Notes: generated by a model not told the origin, from the letters alone. 64,000 nucleotides of DNA from Paragordius varius (GCA_964247055.1 OZ176059.1:2666001-2730000); one strand, 5' to 3'; positions 49,250 through 62,478 are shown, counted from the first letter of the stretch. A program made the numbers and translations.

Positions 49250-50000
49250 AGCGAAATTATATTATACAGACAAAACGTAAAAAATAAAAGACAAATATTT
49301 TATATAAGACTTTTATTTTTGACATCTTGATTTTTTAAATAAGACACTGTTGGAGTAAAAAGAGATGTAAATTGTTACCTCACTCACTCAATTATAATAT
49401 AAAACTTTAATTAAATATAGATTATGTAGGAAAAATCAAGTTTGAATAAATAAACTTTTGTATTTAATAAAAAATATATGTGTTATTTTTACGCACTTGT
49501 CCGTATAATATTTTCATGCATATATATTTATTGTGAGATACTGACAAACAACTTCATAAAAAATAATTTTGTCTTTAATAATATAAATAAATGTTTTTCA
49601 GGCGGGTATTTAATTTTGGATTAACACTTTGTTTTCTATAAAATTTAGGCTGATATATTATTCTAAAATAATTCCCAATTTTAAAAACGACAAAATGGGT
49701 AACATTGCAGCAGGTCGAGACTTTCCAAAAATAATCTAAAATCGTATAATATATTAGCTATTTATAGCTATAATATTTCAAAAGTTGGCATTCAAAAAGA
49801 AAAAGTCAAATTTTACGAATAAATAATAAAATTAGTATGTTGAGATATATTATTTGTTAAAACGGGTTTCGAATAATATAGTAACAAATAAAATTTATTT
49901 CACACACTGGAATCGTAATTATTTAAAGGAAATCATAGATAAAACTTAATTGGTGTTTTGACGGATGAAAATATAAAAAACATTTTTACATTTATTATGA
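49250..50000. other. Spacer with a type H copy
   Basis: The type H motif series (AAAGACAAATATTTTATA, AAAAATCAAGTTTGAATAAA, ACTTGTCCGTATAATATT) runs from about 49260 to 49530. The remainder is A+T-rich with no exon or boundary recognised. Confidence 0.4.
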
Positions 50001-50008
50001 CGCATACC

Positions 50009-53000
50009 TAAGGTGACCAGATTTTTTGAAGGAAAAAGCGGGACAAATCTGAGAAGGGGGGGAGGTCATTGGGGGAAAAATTTTTATACAAAAAATTTAT
50101 TGTAATATTTATTTATTTTTAACACAAATACATTATAAATATATAAATGTACCTTACTGGTTGTTTGTACCTTATTCAATAAATTTAGTGCACGAACAAA
50201 GGGTGAAGTGATTGTAATATTCTAGAAGACGAGATCATCACAAGCGCTGGGTGATGCAAGAAGCGCCACAAAAAATATTTTTAACAATTTAGCGAATATC
50301 TTAATCAAAACATTATTGGTAGATACTCAACGCTATTCAAACAGCTACTGATTTGTTACGCCTGGATGTGGAAAATATGATGTTAAAATGCTTGGATATT
50401 GCAGAACTGTTGGTTAGCTCTTTTCCCAGCGATTGAAATATTTATAAAAATGTAATCTCCTAGAATCGTATTATTTATCACAGGACAAAGGTCAAAATTC
50501 CAAGTCAAAAAAGGTTAGAAAATAATTTTATACCATTACCTAATCGCAATATTATAAGCATCCAGAAAACAAGGCTCAATGAATAGGCAGAATATAAAAA
50601 TTCATACAAACAGAAACGATTATTTGGAAGATAAGACGGTGCACAATGACACTTTTTTATGAAGTCTCATTATTAAATAAGTATATTGAATGAAAACTTA
50701 TATTATGGACAATAGAAAAAATACGTAGGATAGAAATGGTTAAAATAATCATTTTTAAACAAATTATGTTCCATACAATAATATTTTAATTGAGAATTTG
50801 CATTATCTTTACCTGAACCACTGCTATTGAACGCGTTTTTCCACAGTAAATTAAGTAAGGAAAATCAAATTTTAATGTTGAATAAGTGCCGTTTTATGTG
50901 TTCAAATATAATTTGACAAATTATGAAGACTTATACAATATTTCAAGTAATTTTGTTTATTTTTTAACATAAAAACTTTATAAATATAAGAAATATATTT
51001 TATTCTTTGGTATATTTTTTTGTTTGAGTGAATGCGTTTTAGCAGATTGTCATCATTTTTTAAAATATTGTAGAAGTATTCTCAAGAATTTGTCAAATTA
51101 TATTTGACAGATAAAACGGCCTTTAAAGGTTCAACATTTAATTTTGATTTTTCCGATGTCCACACCTGATTTACTGTGGAAAAAACGCGCTCAGTAGCAG
51201 CGTTGTTTCCAGGTAAAGATAGTGAAAATTCAACAATTTTTTAAATATATTGTATGTAATATAGTTAATTTCAAAATAATATATTTCCAACCATTTCTTT
51301 TCTACTGTATATTTTTTTGTCCATAACATAAGTTTTATATTATTAATATATCTCTAAGAATTTTTGGGAACAGATATAATCAAATGATTTTTGAACATAG
51401 CACCAAATTAATTATGGTTTTAATGTTATCCAATGAAAATAATCATTTTCATTGAATTGCGTCGTCCAGTCTTCCAAATAATCTTTACAGTTTATGTATT
51501 TTTATATGGTACAGGATATCTTGGCGATTTATTAAGCCTTGTTTTTCTAAATTATTTATAATGCGGATGGTTAATGGTATAAAATTATTTTCTAACCTTT
51601 CTTGACATTGGAATTAGTTCTAACTTAATTGACTAATTCAATTGCCGAAATTTTGTCACCTTCTATCAATATAATAACATTTTGAAAGAGAGAAGTTTAA
51701 TTATGTAGGGACTCTAACCATATTTTTAAAGAATCACTTTCAAAAAACTTTTCCAAAGTTGTAGAACATTTGTCCTGTGATAAAAAATAGGATATTAAAG
51801 GATCATACATTTTTAAAATTCTTTCGATAGCTGGCAGAAAACCAACGAGTTTTACAATATCCAAGCATTTTTTGATATTGAACTTCTGCATTTTCACAGA
51901 AATTCTTAAGCGTTTCAACGCGTACAGTTTATATATAAAAAAGATTTATATTTTAATAACAAAATTTTCCACATCTAGGGGTAACAAATCAGTAGCTGTT
52001 TTAGCCCTGTGTATTATATGCGCTGCACACCAACGCCAATAATGTTTTGATTTAGACTATCTGTAATTTATGAAAAATATTTTTTGGTCCCCTCCTTGTT
52101 TTTCCACCGAAGTTCGTAATGGTATCAGCGCAATATGCGATGATTTTGCCTTTTAAATTATTATTTTCTAAAATATTCATTATTGAAGTAAAACTTATGT
52201 CGGAATTTACACCGGGTAGCGAAATAAAATCTAAAATTTTAATTACTCCAGTTTCTGGGTCAAAATATCTTATTAAAGTGGGAAACAATTTTGTTTCCTT
52301 GTAAGATGCATCAAAGTATAGCGATATAAAATTAATTTTCAGTAAATCTTTTTGTATTTCAGAAAATGCATGTGGCGAAAGGACATTGCATTCAATGGCT
52401 TCAGCCCTTGTACGGGTACATGTAAATTTTTTATTGTATAAGGTGCGAATAACCTGTGAGGTACAGTCCATAGATCTAAAGGAATGATTGTGATTAACGG
52501 CGTGAAAAGATAACACGCTGTCAAATTCTTTTCTTCCTCTCCAAAAGTAATTTTTCGAAAAAAATAGCTCATTTTGCAAGATGATGCCCCCATATTTAAA
52601 CATTTTTTATGTTTCTGTGTTTCCATATGCTTTGTAATATCATGCTTGCCGCCATGTGCTAGGGTAAATTCCCCCTCGCATATAAGACATTTAACAAATA
52701 TTCTTCGTTTTTTTGATAAAGGAAAAATCTTTATTAATTTATCGTTGAATTTACAACCTCTTTTTGTGCTCATATTTATAAACTAATATTAGTATAATAA
52801 ATATTATATTACCTTAATTTTCTGGAATAAACGTGTAAGGTACCGATTTATGGTATCAATTGGTCTTTTAATCTAGAGATTTGTGGTATTAACTTGGCTT
52901 TTTGATAATGATGACAGTATAAGTAGGAAGCAAAGTGTATAATCATATGATATAAATTCGAAAAAAATAAATATTTTAATTTAAAAATAAAAAAACTTTA

Positions 53001-53181
53001 ATTTAAAATTGAATAGATTTTAAAGATATTTAATGATATAAACGGATAAAAAAATTTATTTGTATTAAAAATTTTTTTTATATAATCGTGAAAAAGCGGG
53101 ACATTTTAACGTAGCGGGACGCGGGACAAAGTGTGAAAAAGCGGGACTGTCCCGCCAAAAGCGGGACGTCTGGTCACCTTA
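50009..53181 (-). mobile_element. hAT transposon with internal inverted duplication (3173 bp)
   Basis: The ends TAAGGTGACCAGA and TCTGGTCACCTTA are perfect 13-bp inverted repeats followed by GCGGGAC-rich subterminal sequence. CGCATACC flanks both sides (50001-50008 and 53182-53189), an exact 8-bp target duplication. The transposase runs on minus from 52773 to about 51050. The segment ~50300-50960 is a diverged inverted copy of ~51040-52010, including the dimerisation-domain region. Confidence 0.93.
51050..52773 (-). pseudogene. hAT transposase, degraded
   Basis: It starts MSTKRGCKFNDK at 52773 and has a BED-type zinc finger (Cys29, Cys32, His49, His55; LICEGEFTLAHGGKHDITKH). After a frame change near GEEEKN it continues in another frame with EFDSVLSFHAVNHNHSFRSM, NFISLYFDASYKETKLFPTL (catalytic-domain Asp region) and DILENNNLKGKIIAYCADT-like sequence. 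After further breaks, LSLPGNNAATERVFSTVNQV near 51220-51160 is the hAT C-terminal dimerisation motif. At least two frame changes and additional stops make this a dead copy. Mobilisation would need a transposase from elsewhere. Confidence 0.85.
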
Positions 53182-53189
53182 CGCATACC

Positions 53190-55329
53190 TATAATAATAT
53201 CAATAAATTATGGTCTGGCTAAATTTTTATCTTCCAGTCATTAAATAAGTAATATCAATTTTTTAAAAAAAAATTTTCTATGCACATATGTTATATAAAA
53301 ACAAACTTTTACGTGGTTAATTCATATTTTTTAAAATATTTATTTTAAATAGGCTTAAGGTGGCCAACAACCCCAATTTTAATCGAAAGACTGAAATGAA
53401 TGTGTTGTTGTATTTAAGTGTTTATGTATCGAAATGTAGCTTGGTAAAATCTCATAATGCTGAAATTTGGGGGGTATAAATTATTTAAATGGATGTTAAT
53501 GGTGTAAATAAATATTTAGAAAGCTTTTGAAAAATATTTTAGCAGCAAATCCTTTAAAATTACCTCGTTTCAATCGGGTTTCGGAGCTATCCCAATTGTA
53601 ATTCAGAATTTAGAAAACTGTAAAAATAATTTTCTTGATTTAATAAAAAAAGAATTGAGATTAAATTTTAACCAAAACAAATTTTAAAAAAGTAGTTTAT
53701 TTTAAGATGAGCTCTGGGCGACAAACCAACTTTAAAAGATAATGATTGTTTGAATTTTGGATATTAGCCACAAAGTTTTTGGATTCCTTTAAAAAGAATA
53801 TTTTTAAACTACACCCAAAATATTGGAGATTACGCGATAACAATTTTTATATAATTATTTAAAATAAAAATAAGTAATTTTAAAAAAGCACACTGTGCTT
53901 AAAAATTTAATTTTTAGTAAATTTTGTTAATTTCATGATAGCCGGGCCCTCGAAACGGTATATTACTTTAGGATATTAATTCTTTGATATATAAAATAAT
54001 GAGATAGAATTATTCACTTCAGAATTTCAAAAGTACTATAAAATTTGATATATTATTTTAATAAAACCATTTATGCTAACTATATTGGCGAACAAATGTT
54101 TTTATTAAAATTCTTAAAAATGTTCATTATCCTTGAATTATGGTAAAAGTGTTTTTATATTATCCTAGAGCGTTTTTAGACCCGTTCCACTATGCTTTAG
54201 AATATGAATACGGTTTAATAGTTCTAAAATAAAATTATAAAATCATTTTTAAAATAATATTTGTCATAATTAGCTACAAAATAAAATTGATATGCCACGA
54301 TCTCAGCATGTTAACTTTTATTTTAAAAATACTAGCTCATTTTAGGGTTAAATATTTATTTTTTCGGAGCCTTCATTCAAAAATCATTATTTAATATATT
54401 TAGTTTTTCCTTAAGACTCTAAGATGTTTGGGTTGGTTTAATCCATGGTCATTTATAATTCAATATCTAAATATTTTTAATGGGGCAAATTTAAAAATCT
54501 GCTTTCTTTAGCCTTATAGCCCATAATACAAGAAAAGATTTTATAAAAAAAATTGTAAAAATATTCTTATCCTAAACATCTTTGGCCCCTTTTTTAAATA
54601 TTTTATAACCCGCTAAAATAAAAGGCAAATAAAAATATATTTTGGTTTTATAAAAATAATTTAAGGTAATTTGAACCAAAACATTACTACTTTAGCCTCT
54701 TGGGAGGAAAATTAGCCAAATCATCGCGACAAAAGAAAAACATAAATTGACATAGTATATCAAAACTTTTAATGCTTTGGTGGAATAAAGCATCTAGAGT
54801 TTACTATTATTATTAATGTAGGCTAATTTTCTAGATATGGAATGCAAGGTTTAAATAGCTTCTCATATCAGTCATTTACCAAAATCATTACGATGCAAAT
54901 ATGTGTTTTTTTCGAATCCGTCGTGTATATAGGCCGTTTTTACGACTTAAAATCCAAATTGACTACTTTAAGTTTAAATGATTTGCACTTTGAAATTTTT
55001 TAGAAAAAATGAGTGTAACGTTAATTTTGACCAAATTTGAACTATAAAACGGGAGTTTAAATTTATATATCGCAGGTAAAAATATTAATCGCTTTATTTT
55101 CCCATTATTAAGATAGTATTAAAAAACGTAAAAATAAAACTTGAAAATATATTTTCTCATACTTCTCCTAAAAATATATAAATTTGTGTATATAACAACA
55201 TGAATATGCCACCGGTTAATAATTCTTTATTATATGATCGACTCTAAGAAAATTGGGAAAAAATTGAAATGAATCGTAAAATAATTTTATATTTTGAATC
55301 ATCTGTTAAGTTTAGTTGATTCGCCACAC
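53190..55329. other. Spacer upstream of NDUFB9
   Basis: A fragment of the type E element, inverted, lies at about 53340-53430 (CCCCAATTTTAATCGAAAG, ACATTCATTTCAG reversed). A repeat shared with 32.5-35.3 kb lies near 54330 (TTTTTTCGGAGCC). No other exon was seen. The NDUFB9 promoter must lie at the right end but shows no distinctive element. Confidence 0.4.
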
Positions 55330-58300
55330 ATGTATTTTGAAACTAGGGTTTTATCCCATCGCCAAAGAGTTTGCAGACTTTACAAAAATGCCTTAAAAAT
55401 GCTGCGGGATTATAACGAATATTAGTAAATAGTATCTTATACATATCTCATATTTTTTAATATAATCTATTAATCAAAATTTGTGTATTCCTGAGTTGTT
55501 TTATTTTTTTTGAGATTTAGCCGCAAATTATTTAATTTTTTACAGATAATTTTTTCATAGAAATCTAAATCATATAAGATGCATTTTATAGATATAATGA
55601 ACGTATCATATCGTCAAATAAATTAAGTTTATATTAATAAAGATAATCCATTTTGAATAAACGTATTATTTATAAACTTTTAATTAACTAATAATATTTA
55701 TTATTTATTTAGTGATAAATGGCGTTATGACGCAGTTTTGTTGCGTCATTCTTTCGAAAAATACCGCAACCTTAAGGACATGATAAAAGCCAAACAAATT
55801 TTGGCGGAATGCGAGCAATTTTACGAAAGGTATAAGCATGACCAGCCCATTATTTGTAAGTATTTAATCAAAGTACATCTTTTTTACACCTCAAAAAAAA
55901 TATGTTAAAGGCAATATCGTTAATTTGTAAAAAAAATAAGTTAAATAACTGGTTTTTACCAACTTGATTAATAATATTGATAATGTTATGGGTTTTTATT
56001 TGGAAATAAATGTCCGTATTAAACGTAAACGGTCTAAAAACAATAATTAGTTGCGTACTCAATTGATATTCCACCGGAAAAACTTGAGATGTTTTGACCA
56101 AATTAAGTCATAGATAAACGGTACTGCCCCCAACAGAATCAATTTTATATATTTGTTTTTAATAATGAAATAGAAATCGAATATTAGTTATTGCTTTGAG
56201 AAGGGAGATGACCAAAATTGCCGTTAAAAACAGTTTTTTCATTTTATTGGAAAAAGATTTATATTATAATTTTAGCTTTTTTGTATGTGTTGTTTCCTCA
56301 AAAAATTATCCAAACGTAATAAGGACATTAAATTTGTTTGATTATCTCCCAATCTGTTGGGTTCTAAAGTCCGACTTTCACCTCCGTGTAGTGCACCCTG
56401 GATATCCAACCAACGAGAGCGGCACATGGAAAGACATATGTATGGTCTAATGTGGTGAGCATGAGAAAGGGCTTCTTATGCTCTACAAAAAATACCACAA
56501 TGCCTGAGATGTCACACAAAATCGATAAAGCGGGAATTGGCGCTATAACCAGAGAGAGCCCTTACAACAAAACAAAAATGATGGACACACATGGTATGGT
56601 ATACAATCTTGATATCTGAATGTGGGGAGAAAATTTCGTTAGCTCTGTAACGCAATTTCCTAGGTTTGAAAGCCAAATAAGTTCCCTTAATTAAATGCTA
56701 GGATTGTATTTACTCCTCCTCGGAGTTAAGAGGTTTATGAAGGCATAAAATTGTAATACCTTGCCTTATTTTTATGAAATAATGACAAATACAACTAAAA
56801 TGAGTTTAAAACGACAATTTTTGAATTATGCTACGTGGAACGTCGGATCTTTAAAAAACAGAACTATAGATGTTGGAGGAAAAACTTAAATTTTTTCAAG
56901 TTGATGTATGTTGCTTATAAGAAACAAGGTATGCTAGAAGCGGCAATTTTAGTCCTGGGGATTACAAATGGTTTGATCGTGAAGAAATAAGGCGACAGGG
57001 GGTATCGGAATTCTTTTATATTAAAAGCATTGTGACAACATTCTTGATGTTTTAAGACACAATGACCGTATAAACCAAATTAGATTAGTACATAGAACTC
57101 CATAATTATTATAATATACCATTTGCACTTTAATAGTGTCCTTGAACACTTCAAGTTGGTCTTTGAACATTTCAAGTTGGTCTTTGAACAGTTCAAGTTG
57201 GTCCTTTGATTTTTTTGTTTTGTTTTTAACTTTTATCAATCAAATCGTAAATAATTCATCCTTTATTGTTTTTAATTTTCTATTTATCATAAATTTTAAA
57301 TCGATATCATTTTTTAATCTTTGAGAAACAGTATATCTTTATTAATTTCTTAAGATTTTGGATATTTAAAAGATTTTAACACGAAATGAAAAAATATATA
57401 AGTTTTTTGGGTTATTAATTAAAATTTTTCCTTAAAAACATATAAATGTCAATAATTTTGTTCAATTGAAAAAAAATAGTTTGAAACAAAAAAGTGGTTT
57501 TTCAATAAAAAATTTTATTTTAAAATGAATAAATATATAATAAATAATGATAATTAGGTTGATAAATAATATAATAAAAAAATAAATGCGAAAATTATGG
57601 TAAAATCAAAATTGATAAATTTTAAGGACCAACTTGAAATGTTCAAGGACCAACTTGAAATGTTCAAGGACCAACTTGAACTGTTCAAGGACCAACTTGA
57701 AATGTTCAAGGACACTCTTGAAGTGCAAATGGTATATGTGTAAATGCCCCACAACCCTGGACTCACAGACAGTCTAAAACAAAAATACTGGGTTCAACTT
57801 TTTTAATAATGCGTGAAGTTCATGATAAAGAGGCCTCATAATGATACCCGGCGACATGAATGGACACGTGGGCAAACAAGGAATTGGATATGATGGCATC
57901 CATGGTGGTTTTGAATTGGGACTTCTAAACAAGGAAGAGAAATCCGTCCCTCCTTGATTTCAGTGCAAATTTTAACCTATGCATACTAAATACAAACTTA
58001 ACCAAACCTGATCATAAGCCATATACATAATACTCAGGAAATGCCAAATCTCAAATTGATTATATTCTGATTCTAAAGGAGAGAAAGAAAAATATGCAAT
58101 GTTACAAAATGTTACAATGCTGTATCTACCTTACTATTAGGACCAAATTCCAATTCCATACCAATAAGACACCACAAACCCAAAAACCAAACATCAAGAT
58201 ACTTCAAAAACCCATTTATGCTGATAAGTTTATGGAAGCTGTCTAATATAGATTTAAAAGAAAGTTGCTTAGTTAAAAAAAACCTGGGTTAAACCTGGGA

Positions 58301-61300
58301 AATTTATTAATCAGAACACACCAAGGCATTATGTGGCATAACAATGGGCACTAGGAAAAGGAAATTAAATTGGTGGTGGAGTGGTGAGATTAAACCCTAA
58401 ATTAAATTACGAAACCGAGCATTCCGATTGTAGAAAAAAACCCATAAGTAGCGAAGTTGCAAAATCAATCACTAAACTCAAACATGAAAACAGCATAAAA
58501 ATTGCAGAGTCGCTAGAAAAGGATGCAAAATTTTATAATCTTTAATCGAATAAAATTATTAAATGAAAATAAAAAAGATATATCCAAAACGAAATAAAAA
58601 TGGTAATATTCAAACAAATCATTCCGAAGTTATGAAAATATGGGAAGATTATACAACAAATCTATATCATAATTTCTTCCAAGAATATCAACAATAAACA
58701 ATTAATTTTAGAATTTTCGTTTGCTGACGAGGTAAATGCTCTAAAAAAATGAAAATAATAAATCAAGTGGACCTACTCAACTCTCTTCTGATATAATAAG
58801 AAAATCAAGAAAAACCGGATTACAATACCACATTAGAAATCATCACAATCCCTCTTTATAAATAAAGGCAGTCAGAATGCTCTTCCTATAGATTGATTAA
58901 ACTTTTAGAACACGCTTTAATAATATTTATAATTGTATTAAAAAATAAATTAAGAAACCAGGTAACATTATTATCTACACAATTTGCCTTCCGTCCAAGC
59001 CACTCAATTACAGACGCCATCTTTATCCTAAAACGGATACAAGATAACACCTATCTTTTAAAAAATAAAAAACTATATCATCCTTTTCTTCATTTGATGA
59101 AGGCTTCTGACACAATACCTCAAGCATTAAATCCATGGACCTTAAAAATCAATAACGTTCATGAACAATTAATATAAGCTATTATGCTTTTCTATCAAAC
59201 TTTGAAATTAAAGTAGGACTCCATCAGGGATCAGCCTTAAGCCCCTTGCTGTTTATTACAATATCACGCGATATTCGGTTAAATCTGCTACATGAAATTT
59301 TATATGCAGATGATATAGTGCTTACCGCAACCTCGATTTCAAACCTAGAAATAATGTTTATACAATGGGCAACAACAGCTAACCAAATTTATATTCAAAA
59401 TTGTGAAAATAAAAGCTAAATTAATAACAAGCGAACCCTACAATGAAATTAAATAGCCATGAGGAGTTTGTGCGGATTAAAAGTTGGAATTGATTCTATT
59501 CTCTGCTCTGCATGTAGAAATAGGTGTTCAAAAAGTCCAACATTACCGCAAACTATCCGAACAGATAAATTTTAAGTGCGACTCATGCGTGCAGCATTCA
59601 ACGCTCCTACCAATTAAGCACATCGCCCTTAATAACTCAAACTTTGAAGTTGTAAACAAGTTTACATATCTTGATGACAAAATAACTTAATTGATAAAAT
59701 GGGTTTAAGACCAGTTTTGACATATGCCACAGAAATCATGGCATCACACAAACACAAGAGAAACGTTTTATTAGCGCGGAAAATCACATACTACAACTGA
59801 TGTCAACGCAACTAAATCCCCAAGATATCCACAATCACATACAAATAGAGCCAATCGACAAATTCATATAATTCAAAAGAATAAGTTATTACGATTATTT
59901 TCACCGTATGAATCCTGATAATCCGATTACCTCATTCGACATCATCCCACCCGGTAACAAGAAGCCCGGTCGTCCACGTTTAACTTGGGCTAAAAAGATT
60001 GATCTGGATTTACAAATACTCAAACTACTACATATTGTATTGATTAAGAACTATATCATAAAAAGCTGGATAGTTTACGATGGCGGACCATCAAAATTGA
60101 TTGTTAAACAACAACAATATTGCAATCTTTTGTAAAATAAAACAATTTCTTAATAAAACAATAAGACTGGAACTATTAATGTGAATTTTCAAAAAACATA
60201 TTGAACCGAAATCCACACAAAAAATACAGGTTTGACTCGGTGTTGATATACTTAAAATATCTGTTTTTTTGGATTTTTGTCTTTATTTTCTCTTCTTGTG
60301 TGGCCCATAACCACCAAGTTAGCCCATCATCTATTCTATTTAAAAATTGTGTCTCATACAAAAGCTGCCCTATTTGACACATTATATATATATATATAGT
60401 ATACCATTTGTCCTTTAAGAATGACTTTAAACACTAAAAGTTGGGCCTTAAAAGTTTGTGTATAATCCTAGTTTTTGCATGTAGTAGTTTATTTTTTTTA
60501 TTATTTTGCCTAATGTATTTATTAATTATATGTTTTAATTCAAAAATTAACATTAGTTTTAACAAAACATTTTTTGATTCTAAGCAGTTTTTTATAATTC
60601 AAAAATATTTTAACTTATAAATATTATTAATGGGAAATGCAGTTTATAACCCAAACTTATATATTATTTAGTTATGCGTTAAAAAACTTTATTATATTAA
60701 AAAAATTAGTGAATGAAATTATAGGGTTTCTGAATGAAAAATTGATATTGATTTAATATTTAGGATAAAAATGATAGTAGAACTGAAAAATTGGTTTGAT
60801 CGATAAAAGTTAGATACCTAAAAAAATGTCGAAAAACAGTCTTGAAATAGTTTTGATGACCAACTTGAAGTGTTCAAGGTCCAACCTTAAAGTGCTTAAG
60901 GGCACCTTGAAATGTTTGAACATTGATTCGAGGGGTACAAGAACCTTCTTGAAGTTTACTTAATATACCATTTACAGTTCAAATTCACCCTTAAATAATT
61001 TAAATTCACCCTTGAATAATTTAAATTCACCCTTGAACTATTCAAATTAACCCTAATTTATGTGTTTTCGAACTAATATAACTGATTATTAATAGGAAAT
61101 ATATCTTTATGGCGCATAGTTTATTATTTTTTCAGTATATATTTAATTTAAAACAAAATTTTATTTTTTAACATTATATATAAAAATATAGGTAATTTTT
61201 GCTTTTAAATAAACTCATAATTTATTTGTGGGTAAATTTAAATTTGGTTCAAACGGTGAATTTGAATTTTGTACAAGGACACTCTTGAAATCAAATTTAA

Positions 61301-61526
61301 ATGATATTTATTTATACATTTTTTTGTATTAGTTCCCAAGGACCCTGGTGGTGTAGCTGAAGGACGATATGCCCCTATCCCTGACATTGTATTGGATATG
61401 TGGCACCCGCTTGAGAAAATGCAATACCCACACTATTTCGCATTGCGTGAAAAACGTAAGGAGGATTACATCAAAATGTACAGTGAAAAGTATGGCAATG
61501 ATATAGATATCCCTACACATCATTAG
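55330..61526 (+). CDS. NDUFB9: NADH dehydrogenase 1 beta subcomplex subunit 9 (complex I LYR protein), 3 exons, 143 residues
   Basis: Accessory subunit of the respiratory complex I membrane arm (inner mitochondrial membrane, matrix side). Exons 55330-55424, 55713-55855 and 61333-61526 total 432 nt with matching phases (2 then 1). The LYR-type motif is in LSHRQRVCRLYKNALKMLRD, with LYK as in the human protein. DKWRYDAVLLRHSFEKYRN, FPKDPGG and VLDMWHPLEKMQYPHYFALR are diagnostic for this family. At 143 residues it is similar to invertebrate forms and shorter than human (179). The start MYFETRVLSH is the first ATG in the exon and gives a short N-terminus typical for this subunit. Intron 1 is 288 nt. 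Intron 2 is 5477 nt and carries a LINE plus several small elements, one ending 26 nt before the exon 3 acceptor. Little doubt about identity. Confidence 0.95.
56190..60140 (+). mobile_element. RTE-like LINE, inactive, interrupted by a small element
   Basis: The probable 5' region is 56190-56800. The endonuclease begins NYATWNVGSLKNRTID near 56825 and CCL.ETRYARSGNFSPGDYK near 56910. After the 57117-57734 insertion it continues with MIPGDMNGHVGKQGIGYDG near 57840 and SQIDYILILKERKK near 58050. The reverse transcriptase has QFAFRPSHSITDAIFILKR near 58980, GLHQGSALSPLLF near 59220 and ILYADDIVLTA near 59300 (catalytic YADD). A Cys/His finger (SALHVEIGVQKVQHYRKL, FKCDSC) is near 59500-59590, and the tail KKPGRPRLTWAKKIDLDLQI near 59960. 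Many frame changes and stops. The 3' end is near 60140, without a long poly(A). It has the same orientation as NDUFB9, inside its intron 2. Confidence 0.85.
57117..57734. mobile_element. TACCATTT-superfamily small element, type B (618 bp)
   Basis: The ends are TACCATTTGCACTT and AAGTGCAAATGGTA. Subterminal 21-bp repeats with the core AAGGACCAACTTGAAATG number about four or five on the right and three or four, inverted, on the left. The interior is A+T-rich and non-coding. It is inserted in the endonuclease region of the LINE, so it is younger than that LINE. Confidence 0.88.
60402..60965. mobile_element. TACCATTT-superfamily small element, type B variant
   Basis: It starts TACCATTTGTCCTTTAAGAA, followed by a decayed GACTTTAAACACTAAAAGTTGG repeat. 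The right part has ACCAACTTGAAGTGTTCAAG, CAACCTTAAAGTGCTTAAGG and ACCTTCTTGAAGT iterons. The right terminus is not where expected: a type A element abuts at 60966, and a GGACACTCTTGAAAT sequence typical of a type B end appears beyond it at 61277. Confidence 0.65.
60966..61306. mobile_element. Type A small element with a mixed right end
   Basis: It starts TACCATTTACAGTTC with three or four TTCACCCTTGAACTATT-type 21-bp repeats and the usual type A interior (ATAACTGATTATTAATAGGA, GCGCATAGTTTATTATTTTT). The right part has GGTAAATTTAAATTTGGTTC, then ACAAGGACACTCTTGAAATC, a type B-like end, then AAATGATA. It ends 26 nt before the acceptor of NDUFB9 exon 3. Confidence 0.7.
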
Positions 61527-61841
61527 GTGGGGATGGTCAATAGCTTATATTCTAACCACTATATCTAATATACTACACATTTCACAGTGGCTTGAAATGA
61601 TGATTTTTTGTTGATTACAATGAGATTAATATATGATTATCATGAAAAAAAATGCATATATAAATGAAATAATTATTAGCATATGGTTAAAAATATGATT
61701 AAAGTACACCATATACCACCCTCGATCAATACTAACTATCGTATATACTTGGACCTTTAACATGTTTTTTTAACCATGTACTAATCATTTTTTTCATTTG
61801 ATATTTTATTTGTTTTTTTCGTGATAATCATTTATTAATTT

Positions 61842-61883
<42 letters not shown>

Positions 61884-62138
61884 AAAATTTAATTTATTCA
61901 GTCAAAATATATAAAGACAAATTTTTTGAAAAGTCAACAAAATTTTAATCAATTTATCTCATACCATATAATTACAATTTTGTAATAGATAAAATTGATT
62001 GTGTGCACAATTTACATCTCTATTCTTTATATTTAACCTAAAACGATGAGTTAAATTTAATAAAGATCAAGATTTTAAATATTATGGTTGTCTTTATAAA
62101 AAAATATTTGTTCGTTTTATCTAAGTAAATTTAATTTC

Positions 62139-62174
<36 letters not shown>

Positions 62175-62434
62175 AATGTATATGGCGTGTTACCGTATTT
62201 AATTGTTACATTTGCATTTTAGTATCATGATCATTATAAATAAATCTTCTATAATTCAATAAAAAAATTACATTTTTTGGTTTCTAAATTCTTATTTTTA
62301 CAATTTCGGATACCTCATCTATAATATTTTTAGAATTATAATTGATTAAAATATCCAAAATATATGATCTATCAAGACTTTAAAATCCTTTATTTATTAT
62401 GAGCATTATAATTATTTTAGAAAGCCATTCTATT

Positions 62435-62478
<44 letters not shown>

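Noticed and set aside
52052-52603. Separate host gene of 183 residues
   Set aside because: It is the central part of the hAT transposase, inside exact inverted repeats and target duplications.
59484-59690. Possible host zinc-finger exon (Cys/His pattern)
   Set aside because: It lies in order within the LINE between the reverse-transcriptase core and the GRPRLTW tail, where RTE-like elements often carry such a finger.
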